A stretch of DNA of 64,000 bases. Source: Parapedobacter tibetensis (GTDB taxonomy: Bacteria > Bacteroidota > Bacteroidia > Sphingobacteriales > Sphingobacteriaceae). The stretch is taken from contig NZ_JAMXBE010000004.1 in assembly GCF_024704835.1 (NCBI RefSeq), forward strand, positions 372,001 to 436,000. Reading direction: 5' to 3'. Position numbers and translations under genes: made by a program. A model generated the notes under the pieces. It saw only the letters and a program-made list of their open reading frames with translations. It searched no databases and was not told the origin of the DNA. This document shows positions 25,180 through 32,504 of this stretch, piece by piece; position 1 is the first letter of the stretch; every line of letters starts with the position of its first letter.

Positions 25180-25194
25180 ATCGATAAAATCGAT
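25180..25194. promoter_or_regulatory. ATCGAT direct pair upstream of oxyR
   Basis: ATCGAT at 25180-25185 and again at 25189-25194, three bases apart, starting 3 bp before the oxyR ATG. A TATCTTTA element (25203-25196, minus strand, one mismatch from TAnnTTTG) abuts it, so a bound protein would block initiation. Confidence 0.4.
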
Positions 25195-25210
25195 GTAAAG
25201 ATAAAAAAAA

Positions 25211-25241
25211 TAAAAAAAACCTCTAATCTCACGAAAAGAGG
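25211..25241 (-). terminator. Terminator after tRNA-Thr
   Basis: On the minus strand CCTCT (25241-25237) pairs with AGAGG (25224-25220), followed by eight U's (25219-25212). The stem is short but the U-run is long. It ends the tRNA transcript before the oxyR promoter. Confidence 0.6.
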
Positions 25242-25249
25242 CGTCAACG

Positions 25250-25322
25250 AGCCGACGATGGGATTCGAACCTACGACCTACGCGTTACGAGTGCGTTGCT
25301 CTACCAACTGAGCTACGTCGGC
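25250..25322 (-). tRNA. tRNA-Thr (anticodon CGT)
   Basis: The 73-nt cloverleaf has acceptor arms GCCGACG/CGTCGGC with discriminator U, D arm GCTC/GAGC, anticodon loop CTCGTAA with anticodon CGT (25289-25287) reading ACG, and T loop TTCGAAT. The 3' CCA is not encoded. I read two A.C mismatches: 31-39 in the anticodon stem and 51-63 in the T stem. Confidence 0.93.
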
Positions 25323-25323
25323 A

Positions 25324-25351
25324 CATCGGAAAATTTACCGATGCAAAATTA
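25324..25351 (-). promoter_or_regulatory. tRNA-Thr promoter element and leader dyad
   Basis: TAATTTTG (25351-25344, minus strand) matches TAnnTTTG. It is followed by a near-perfect 20-bp palindrome, CATCGG (25324-25329) and CCGATG (25338-25343) around an AAATTT core, in the predicted tRNA 5' leader. Confidence 0.4.
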
Positions 25352-25357
25352 AAAGAT

Positions 25358-25774
25358 TCAGGCTAATGTTATTGCCAATTCAATCTTCGTGTTCAATAAT
25401 TTGGATATCGGGCATATTTCCTTTGCTTTCTGGGCAATTTCACTGAATTCCTCTTTAGAAATATCAGGCACTGATCCCTTTAGATCAAGATTTATCAGCG
25501 TAATGCTACCATCCTCAAACGTTACTTTTGCTTCCGTATCAAGGTTGCTTGCCGTATAGCCCTTTTCATTGAGCAGGAAACTCAGCTGCATGGTAAAACA
25601 TCCGGAATGCGCCGCGGCTATCAATTCTTCGGGATTGGTACCCACACCATCTTCGAAGCGGGCCTTAAACGAGTATTGCGTTTGGTCCAATACTGCGCTT
25701 TGCGTACTCAGGCTACCTTTGCCATCTTTCCCCGTGCCTTGCCAGTTGGCACTTGCTGTTCTGGTGAATTTCAT
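25358..25774 (-). CDS. OsmC family peroxiredoxin
   Basis: This 138-residue protein of the OsmC/Ohr family carries both redox cysteines: AAAHSGCFTMQLSFLL and the C-terminal CPISKLLNT. The first reacts with the peroxide and the second resolves the disulfide. The N-terminus MKFTRTASANWQGTGKDGKG is typical of OsmC rather than Ohr. It reduces organic hydroperoxides in the cytoplasm. It is transcribed towards the tRNA and oxyR, a plausible OxyR-region neighbour, though no OxyR site was found upstream. Confidence 0.92.
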   Translation of the reverse strand: MKFTRTASANWQGTGKDGKGSLSTQSAVLDQTQYSFKARFEDGVGTNPEELIAAAHSGCFTMQLSFLLNEKGYTASNLDTEAKVTFEDGSITLINLDLKGSVPDISKEEFSEIAQKAKEICPISKLLNTKIELAITLA

Positions 25775-25941
25775 GTTTTTCTCTTTTTAATAGTTATTGG
25801 AACGAATTTCGAGGTATGGTTTCTTTCCTCTTACAAGGCAATAAAGTTAATGAATAAAGCTGGAAAACAAGAAATGCATATGCACTATAAAATTTTTATG
25901 GTCGTCCAGACAATAATGGCTATAATTGGCACTATTCATGA

Positions 25942-27162
25942 ATGGGAATGGTAATGAACCACAATAAAAAAATACAGATAGGAATTATTTGGGCCAACCC
26001 CTACAACAAAAACCTAGGTGTCGCCGCGCTCGCTTATTCTTCCTTAGCTCTTTTACATGATATCATCGAGGAGCATGGCCTTCAGGCGGATTTTTCTTTT
26101 TTTGGTAGCGAAAGAATGGGGGTCGACGAAATTGCGATCGGCGATAGGATTATCCATTTCAGGAACATTCCCGGCCTTGATTTCCACGACTGGAAATGGC
26201 GTATCAAGTTGTTGTTATTTCCGAAGAAACACAGATTGCCTGATATCAAAGCCATCGATTACGCTTTTGACATTGCAGAGGGTGATAGTTTTACCGACAT
26301 CTATGGCGATGTAAGGTTCAGAAAAATCAGAAACAGCAAAATTTACTTTGGAAAGAGGGTAAAAAAGCTGGTATTGCTACCGCAAACCATCGGTCCTTTT
26401 AAGAACCCCGGGAATGAGAAATCAGCTTTCCATGCAATGGGATACGCAGATCTGGTAATCAGCCGGGATCGACGGAGCTATGAATATACAGCAACCCAGT
26501 TATCCAAGGAAAAGCTTGCGGAAAGCATTGATGTGGCCTTTTATATGCCTTATGTTCCAGGGCAATTTGAGCCAAATAATATTCATGTAGGCATCAATAT
26601 ATCTGGACTGCTTTGGAACGGCGGTTATACTGGCGGCAACCAGTTTGGCATGAAAACGGATTATAAAAAGCTGGTATTGGATACCCTACATTATTTCGCC
26701 CAACAACAGCATGTGCAAATACATCTTGTATCGCATGTCATACCCGACCACCACCCCATAGAAGACGACTATAAAGCGGCAGAAGCCTTGAAGCAAGAGT
26801 TTCCACAAGCTATCGTTGCCCCAAGGTTTGCCACACCCATTGCCGCAAAGGGGTACATCAGCGGCCTTGATTTCTTTACCGGTGCTCGCATGCATGCTTG
26901 TATCGCTGCTTTTTCCACCGGTGTACCCGTTTATCCGATGGCGTACAGCCGTAAGTTCAATGGCCTGTTTGCCGACACACTGCAGTATCCTTGGCTAGGC
27001 GACTGCGTAAATGACGACAATAACACCGTTTTTACTGGTCTGAAGGAGGCATACGGAAATCGCCATGAATTGAAAGCAAAAGTAGACCATAGCAATAGCA
27101 CCATAATTGCACCACGTTTAGTATCTTTGAAAGAAATACTTCATAAGGTTCTTACTGACTAA
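25942..27162 (+). CDS. Polysaccharide pyruvyl transferase family protein
   Basis: This 406-residue protein is of the PS_pyruv_trans family. It has N-terminal IGIIWANPYNKNLGVAAL, central LVLLPQTIGPFKNP and VISRDRRSYEYT, and C-terminal ISGLDFFTGARMHACIAAFSTGVPV, a glycosyltransferase-like nucleotide-sugar site. Members add a pyruvate ketal to a sugar of a surface polysaccharide or act in related transfers. Three in-frame ATGs crowd the start (25942, 25948, 25954). The FrhB-like gene follows by 10 bp and is co-transcribed. No glycosyltransferase is within the window, so this pair must act on a glycan made elsewhere. Confidence 0.85.
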   Translation: MGMVMNHNKKIQIGIIWANPYNKNLGVAALAYSSLALLHDIIEEHGLQADFSFFGSERMGVDEIAIGDRIIHFRNIPGLDFHDWKWRIKLLLFPKKHRLPDIKAIDYAFDIAEGDSFTDIYGDVRFRKIRNSKIYFGKRVKKLVLLPQTIGPFKNPGNEKSAFHAMGYADLVISRDRRSYEYTATQLSKEKLAESIDVAFYMPYVPGQFEPNNIHVGINISGLLWNGGYTGGNQFGMKTDYKKLVLDTLHYFAQQQHVQIHLVSHVIPDHHPIEDDYKAAEALKQEFPQAIVAPRFATPIAAKGYISGLDFFTGARMHACIAAFSTGVPVYPMAYSRKFNGLFADTLQYPWLGDCVNDDNNTVFTGLKEAYGNRHELKAKVDHSNSTIIAPRLVSLKEILHKVLTD

Positions 27163-27172
27163 TTATTAGTCT

Positions 27173-28399
27173 ATGGCAGGCTCTGTCATTCAACAAATTG
27201 ATAACCGTGGGTTATGCCTCGGTTGCGGTCTTTGTGAAAGCGTTTGCGGATCTGAGCATGTACATATACAGCTTGGCTTGGATGGTTTTTTTCATCCAGA
27301 AGTAAAACATAGCATTGCACATAGGGAAGCGATCATTGCGCGCATCTGCCCCGGCCTTAACATTGTAAATGACATCCCTTTTGGTAGAAATGAGCGAATT
27401 TGGGGAAGAATAAGATTGCTTCTATCTGGTTATGCGACAGATTCGGATGTGCGAGATAAAGGCTCTTCGGGCGGTATCGTGAGCGCCATCGCCATCCATA
27501 TGCTGAAAACCAAACAGGTGAATGCTGTATTGCAGGTGGGTGGTGATAGCAGCGATTTCCGGCGTAATAGCCTTCAGGTATCACGAACGCGTGATCATGT
27601 GCTTCATTGTGCGTCCTCAAGGTATGCGCCCGCATTGGTTTTTAATAACATATTGGAATTACTCGACAGTAGTAATGACACGTTTTGTTTTATCGGGAAG
27701 CCATGTGATATTTCGGCCTTGAAAAACTTTTTAAAGGAATACCCGCGATATAAGGAGCGCCTCAAGCTTACTGTGGCCATTATGTGTGCAGGTATGCCAT
27801 CCATTAAGGGTACGCAAGCTATTATTGACGATCAGGAAGCTACCCCTCCCATAACAAATCTAACTTATCGGGGACATGGCTGGCCGGGTTATTTCACATT
27901 TACAGATAGCAAGCAAAGGCATTACCAGCAAAGTTATAATGATTCCTGGGGTAAAACACTGAATCGCTACTTACACTTTCGTTGTAAGATATGCCCAGAG
28001 GGTATAGGCATACAGGCTGATATTGCTGTAGGTGATGCTTGGGAAACCAAAGATGGGTATCCTGATTTTTCAGAAAAAGAGGGCTGGAGCTTGGTTCTCG
28101 CTCGCACACCTGCAGGCGAAACCGTATTAAAAATGGCGCAGCAAGCCGGCAATATGGTACTACAACCTTTAAGTGCAGATAAAATAGCGCTCATGCAGCC
28201 CTATCAGTACAACCGCAGAATAAGGGCGGGGTCTAGGATGCTCGCTTTTTGGATAGGAACCGGTAAACGACTTAATTTCAGAAAATTGCAATTCTTTAAT
28301 GCGTCATTGTTATCAGACAAAATCATCCTTTTAAAGGATTTTTGGGGCACATTTCGCCGCGTGAGGTCTAAGATGAAGAAGCAAACGGTTGGTGATTAA
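27173..28399 (+). CDS. FrhB-like iron-sulfur protein (F420 hydrogenase beta family)
   Basis: This 408-residue protein begins with a 4Fe-4S ligand cluster (CLGCGLCESVC) and has the FrhB/FdhB N- and C-terminal domains (KGSSGGIVSAIAIHML, FIGKPCDISALKNF, CKICPEGIGIQADIAVGDAW). In F420 hydrogenases the family moves electrons to flavin and F420. In Bacteroidota, which lack F420, it occurs in surface-polysaccharide clusters beside pyruvyl transferases, exactly as here, and its reaction there is not known to me. The lysine- and arginine-rich tail has no membrane helix. The stop overlaps that of the convergent gene by 4 bp. Confidence 0.85.
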   Translation: MAGSVIQQIDNRGLCLGCGLCESVCGSEHVHIQLGLDGFFHPEVKHSIAHREAIIARICPGLNIVNDIPFGRNERIWGRIRLLLSGYATDSDVRDKGSSGGIVSAIAIHMLKTKQVNAVLQVGGDSSDFRRNSLQVSRTRDHVLHCASSRYAPALVFNNILELLDSSNDTFCFIGKPCDISALKNFLKEYPRYKERLKLTVAIMCAGMPSIKGTQAIIDDQEATPPITNLTYRGHGWPGYFTFTDSKQRHYQQSYNDSWGKTLNRYLHFRCKICPEGIGIQADIAVGDAWETKDGYPDFSEKEGWSLVLARTPAGETVLKMAQQAGNMVLQPLSADKIALMQPYQYNRRIRAGSRMLAFWIGTGKRLNFRKLQFFNASLLSDKIILLKDFWGTFRRVRSKMKKQTVGD

Positions 28400-29577
28400 T
28401 ACCCATCAGCCAGCCTAGCTTCATAAGCTTCCATCTTTCCCAAGATTACCCGATCTTTTATCGCTATTCCACTTAGGAATTTATAGGCGTTATTTGCTAT
28501 AAAGCGATTTTCGTTTGCCAGGAGGTCCGAAACTATGGAAAGTACCTTTGGTTCGGATACCTGTTGTTTTTGCAACACATCAAAAATCGTGATCAATGGT
28601 TTGCCATTTGACTGCTTCAGGTAGGTGGCCAATTGCTGGGCGACACCTTCAGTCAAAAAAGGGGCTTCTCCCAGTTTAACAATCAATTGAGGTTTCAAGC
28701 TATACCCTACCTGATCAATTTTTTTCACGATTTCACCTTGCAAGAAACCATCCCCTAGTTGCTGGGGCTGTAGGCTGCTTATGGCGCGCTCCGAGAGATT
28801 GTATTGCTTATCATCCATTAACGCTAAAACTTGTTTGGCCAGTTGTCGAGGCAATCGCTGCAAGTGACTGATGTGGTTCAGTGCCCAATATCTATCGCCC
28901 ATATCTGCACTTTGCAAGATCTCTCCCAATAATTCGGGAGTCAGCACTTCCGCTGTTAAGCGCATGACTTCCTGCCTTGTTGGACCATACACCAAATGCC
29001 ATAAGGTATGGGTGGTATACACCGCTCCATCCACCACATATCCGGCGATATTCGTTGTCGTCGCACCCGTCACGGCATCCAGCCCTGAGGGTGGTTTACG
29101 ATCCTTGACGATAAGATCCTCGTATGCGAAATTGGCAAGTGGCGACAAGGAATCCGCCAAAATCTTGTTTAACTCAGCATATTCACTCGGCACGAATGGT
29201 GTATGTTCAGACTTGCTCAAAAATTCCTCAGGTGGAAGTTCCAAGCCTAAATAGCTGCCTGTAATATTCCAATACAAATAGGCGTTCAAAAGCCGGCATT
29301 CCCCCTCAAAACACACCTCTTGCAAAATCTTGCGGTAATAGTAGACCGGCTCGCCATTTTCGGAAAGAGCCTGATAAAGCGTATCGCGATAACCCGTATT
29401 ATTCACTTCTACCACAAATGGCTTGACTTCATGCGTTTTAAATGAAACGGTCTGATTACGGAAATAACGGGTTGCCCATGGCGTGTTTTGGGCTTGGCCC
29501 GTGTGGCATGCCAGCAATAAACCGAATAATGTCCATTTCTTTAACCCGATTGGTAACCACCTATATTGTCCACGCAT
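28396..29577 (-). CDS. Secreted protein with FMN-bind-like motif and helical repeats
   Basis: I do not recognise this 393-residue protein as a whole. A signal peptide is likely (LKKWTLFGLLLACHTGQAQ). Residues 167-175 read DAVTGATTT, followed by TNIAGYVVDGAVYTTHTLW. This resembles the D-x2-[ST]-GAT motif of FMN-binding domains (RnfG/NqrC), where the Thr carries covalently attached FMN added by ApbE. From about 200 on the sequence is helical and HEAT-like (ILQSADMGDRYWALNHISHL). It ends the operon after an exported FAD oxidoreductase, 20 bp downstream, suggesting a periplasmic electron carrier for it. Flavinylation is inference. Confidence 0.6.
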   Translation of the reverse strand: MRGQYRWLPIGLKKWTLFGLLLACHTGQAQNTPWATRYFRNQTVSFKTHEVKPFVVEVNNTGYRDTLYQALSENGEPVYYYRKILQEVCFEGECRLLNAYLYWNITGSYLGLELPPEEFLSKSEHTPFVPSEYAELNKILADSLSPLANFAYEDLIVKDRKPPSGLDAVTGATTTNIAGYVVDGAVYTTHTLWHLVYGPTRQEVMRLTAEVLTPELLGEILQSADMGDRYWALNHISHLQRLPRQLAKQVLALMDDKQYNLSERAISSLQPQQLGDGFLQGEIVKKIDQVGYSLKPQLIVKLGEAPFLTEGVAQQLATYLKQSNGKPLITIFDVLQKQQVSEPKVLSIVSDLLANENRFIANNAYKFLSGIAIKDRVILGKMEAYEARLADGY

Positions 29578-29597
29578 TATCCAATCCCATTAGGATA

Positions 29598-30971
29598 TTA
29601 TACAGTTGGTACGACTGCACCGTGTGCCGCCAACAGCTCATGGAGCGCAGCGATGCTTATTTCATGCGGTGATTTTCCTTGCTGATTGGCCAGTACAGCG
29701 GCTGCCGAGGCAGCTTGGCCCATTCCCATGCAGGAAGCTTGAACCCGCAGCGCTGAGTTGGCCAATCTATCGCTGCTTAGGCAACGCCCTGCCACCAAAA
29801 AATTCCGGCTGTTTTTTGGGATCAACGAACGCAAAGGCACCGTGGCAACCATGCCCTCCTTTAGCTGTTTGGGTATAACGCCATGCTCGTCATGCAGGTC
29901 AATGGGATAGTAAGAATAAGAAACGGCATCATCAAATACCCTTCCGGTTACGTAATCCTCTTGGGTTACTTGATACAGACCGTCTATACGGTAGGTTTCC
30001 CTGACGGCTGTTTCATTTTGCATGTCCAGTATTTTTAATTTTTCGAGGCCGGGCAAGGTCCGCAGGAAACGGACGGTCCGGAGTAAGGAAGCGCGACCCG
30101 CGATATTGGCCACGGTATGAGTCTCCGATGTGGTGGAGTCTGCACCGGCCACATGTTGTACATTGTCACCCCCACTGCGCAATAATGCGTCTACATTATA
30201 GAACTCACCTTTCACCAATTCCCCGCGCTGAACGGCTTCGCTAAACCGGCTTTTTACCATATCCATATCCAGGCGATTATAATCATACCCGCCAATTTCA
30301 AACATCAACGTTCCCGGTTGTGTTTCGGCTTCGCGCAACACGCTAAGGCCCGCTATAGACGCTGCATAGGCATTGCCCGTGCAGTCGATCAGCTGGTTGC
30401 ATTGGATTTCCGTCTGTGTTCCTTTGCCCATGGTGGTTACCGTCCATCCATTCCTATTGCCCGTAATGTTGACCGGGGTCTCATAGAATCGCAAGCTTAC
30501 CCCCGCCTCTATGCATTTTTCCTCGGCCAGTATGGCATACAGGGGGCCGTTGACCCGTACCTGATGGTGCCAATGCTGCCTGCCATGCGGCCGGGAAAAG
30601 TCAGGAAGCTCATCATCATTAAGGGTTACCGCTTCCTGAACTAGTTCCCAACCAATACCGCTGATTATTTGCTTACCCCAGGCAAAGAAAATGCCGGGAA
30701 AGGAAACACCGCCCGTGGTGGTGGTGCCTCCCAACATGCTGCCGTTCTCAACAAGGATGGTACTACAGCCGGCGCGACCGGCCTGTATGGCCGCTATAAC
30801 GCCGGCCGTGCCACCGCCGATAACCAGGATATCCGTTTTTAGTATTTCTTTCTTTACAGCGTAAGGTTTTTGCAGCACATCAGCCTTGAGCAGCCGGGGC
30901 GAAGCAAGCCCCAGTGAAACCGCCCCTATGGTGGCAATAGCTGATCGTCTTTTCATTTTTTCCATGATCAC
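29598..30971 (-). CDS. Exported FAD-dependent oxidoreductase (FAD_oxidored family)
   Basis: The 457-residue protein starts with a Tat-like signal (MKRRSAIATIGAVSLGLASP), then a Rossmann dinucleotide site (DILVIGGGTAGVIAAIQAGRA) and GGTTTTGGVSF. The rest is an FAD_oxidored-type fold ending in RNFLVAGRCLSSDRLANSAL, the second FAD contact. Three starts are possible (30971, 30965, 30956); all keep the signal. Family members often sit in SusCD loci of Bacteroidota, sometimes labelled xanthan lyase, but their substrates are mostly unknown. With SusC/SusD upstream and a flavin-motif protein downstream it probably oxidises an imported compound in the periplasm. Confidence 0.85.
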   Translation of the reverse strand: MIMEKMKRRSAIATIGAVSLGLASPRLLKADVLQKPYAVKKEILKTDILVIGGGTAGVIAAIQAGRAGCSTILVENGSMLGGTTTTGGVSFPGIFFAWGKQIISGIGWELVQEAVTLNDDELPDFSRPHGRQHWHHQVRVNGPLYAILAEEKCIEAGVSLRFYETPVNITGNRNGWTVTTMGKGTQTEIQCNQLIDCTGNAYAASIAGLSVLREAETQPGTLMFEIGGYDYNRLDMDMVKSRFSEAVQRGELVKGEFYNVDALLRSGGDNVQHVAGADSTTSETHTVANIAGRASLLRTVRFLRTLPGLEKLKILDMQNETAVRETYRIDGLYQVTQEDYVTGRVFDDAVSYSYYPIDLHDEHGVIPKQLKEGMVATVPLRSLIPKNSRNFLVAGRCLSSDRLANSALRVQASCMGMGQAASAAAVLANQQGKSPHEISIAALHELLAAHGAVVPTV

Positions 30972-31019
30972 TTCGATCTTTCACTAGTCAATATATAACG
31001 TTGCAAGACAACCCATATT

Positions 31020-32471
31020 TCAATACCCGGGATTCTGGTCTGACACCGGATCAATCGCATCATTATAGTTCAATTCAGAAAGCGGGATAGGCCATAATAG
31101 GTGTTTTTCTGTTACCGTTTTTCCTTTGCCATATTGAATAAGTTCATCCAACTTACCAGTTCTTTTAAGTTCCAACCAACGCTTTCCTTCATATATAAAT
31201 TCATAACCACGCTCTTGTATGACACGATCAATGAATGTCTCGGCTGTAAAATCAGCGGCGTCTAAATCTACCTCGGATGTTGCGTCGGGGTTATGCCCGT
31301 ATGCACGTCGGTGTACTTTATTCAAAGCTTCCATGGCCGCTACGCTAACAGCATTCTCAGAACGAGCAGCTGCTTCAGCATATAGCAGCAATGCATCTGG
31401 ATACCGGTATATGGGCTGATCATTACCAGCCCCATATTGGCTTATCGCTTGTGGATCAGCATACTTTGAACTAATAAGGGCATTAGGTGCATTTCCATAA
31501 TTTATCCTATCCCACATGCCTTTACGGATATCGGTATCATCCCAATTTACATAATTTGGGTTGCTAGCATCACCATGCACCGCATAAGCACCTACACCTT
31601 CCGATGTAAATAATTTGGTACTCGGGTGGTTGGAAATCCACAAAATATAATTACCCTGCTCTACTATACGCGCATATTTCAGCGCAAAGATCTCTTCACT
31701 GCTGCTGCTAATCTCAGGCCCAAATATTTTGGTTTGAATATCACTCACAGAGTTGATCTTCACTAAGCTAAATCCCCCTTGCTCTATCACCTCTTGGGCA
31801 CGCATCGCCGCTTCCTCATTCCGTCCCAATTGCAAAAACATCTCCGCCAGCAATGTTTTTGCAGCCCATTTGGTAGGGCGGCCACTGACAGAAGCCGTGG
31901 CTGGCAAATTTACTTCCGCTTCCAGCAAATCGCTTACAATCAACTCATAAATAACATCAGGGCTGCTTCTAGGCAAATCCCGCTGATTCATATTCTCTTC
32001 TGTACGGAGTGGAATCGCTCCCCAATTCTGTACCAGTTGATAATACAAATAGGCTCGCAGGAACCTAGCTTCACCAAGATATTTATCCTTGTCCTGTTGG
32101 CTGATACTGGTTCCAGATGGGGTATTTAATATCACTAGGTTGGCATTACGTATAGCTACATAAAATGCGTCCCATAAACTTGACACACGCGTAATATTGA
32201 CATCATTGAGCCCTTGATACAAGCTTAGCGGCTCCCACGATCCACGCCCCACCATCCAATCCGATTGGCATTCCAAAGTAGCGATGTAGTTGGCCATTCG
32301 AGCCTCTCGGGCCTTTCGTAATGGCAGCAATATGGCATTCACCGCCGTTTCCACTTCTGCCGCCGTATTATAAAATACGAATTCGGCTATTTGCTTGGGT
32401 TTCTCCTCCAACCACTTATTGCAGGCAGAGAACAGAAAGCCAACGACCATTATTATTATTAACTTTTTCAT
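31020..32471 (-). CDS. susD: SusD/RagB family surface lipoprotein
   Basis: This 483-residue lipoprotein (IIIMVVGFLFSACNKWLEEKP, Cys17) is of the SusD family: helical TPR-like N-terminal half (NLVILNTPSGTSISQQDKDK, YLGEARFLRAYLYYQLVQNWG) and C-terminal YRYPDALLLYAEAAAR, RGYEFIYEGKRWLELKR and LLWPIPLSELNYN. SusD lids the SusC barrel and captures the substrate at the cell surface. It follows SusC by 33 bp. Substrate cannot be deduced, as no glycoside hydrolase lies in the operon. Confidence 0.95.
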   Translation of the reverse strand: MKKLIIIMVVGFLFSACNKWLEEKPKQIAEFVFYNTAAEVETAVNAILLPLRKAREARMANYIATLECQSDWMVGRGSWEPLSLYQGLNDVNITRVSSLWDAFYVAIRNANLVILNTPSGTSISQQDKDKYLGEARFLRAYLYYQLVQNWGAIPLRTEENMNQRDLPRSSPDVIYELIVSDLLEAEVNLPATASVSGRPTKWAAKTLLAEMFLQLGRNEEAAMRAQEVIEQGGFSLVKINSVSDIQTKIFGPEISSSSEEIFALKYARIVEQGNYILWISNHPSTKLFTSEGVGAYAVHGDASNPNYVNWDDTDIRKGMWDRINYGNAPNALISSKYADPQAISQYGAGNDQPIYRYPDALLLYAEAAARSENAVSVAAMEALNKVHRRAYGHNPDATSEVDLDAADFTAETFIDRVIQERGYEFIYEGKRWLELKRTGKLDELIQYGKGKTVTEKHLLWPIPLSELNYNDAIDPVSDQNPGY

Positions 32472-32504
32472 AATCGTATTCCAATCTTTCTTGATAGTCT
32501 ATAG

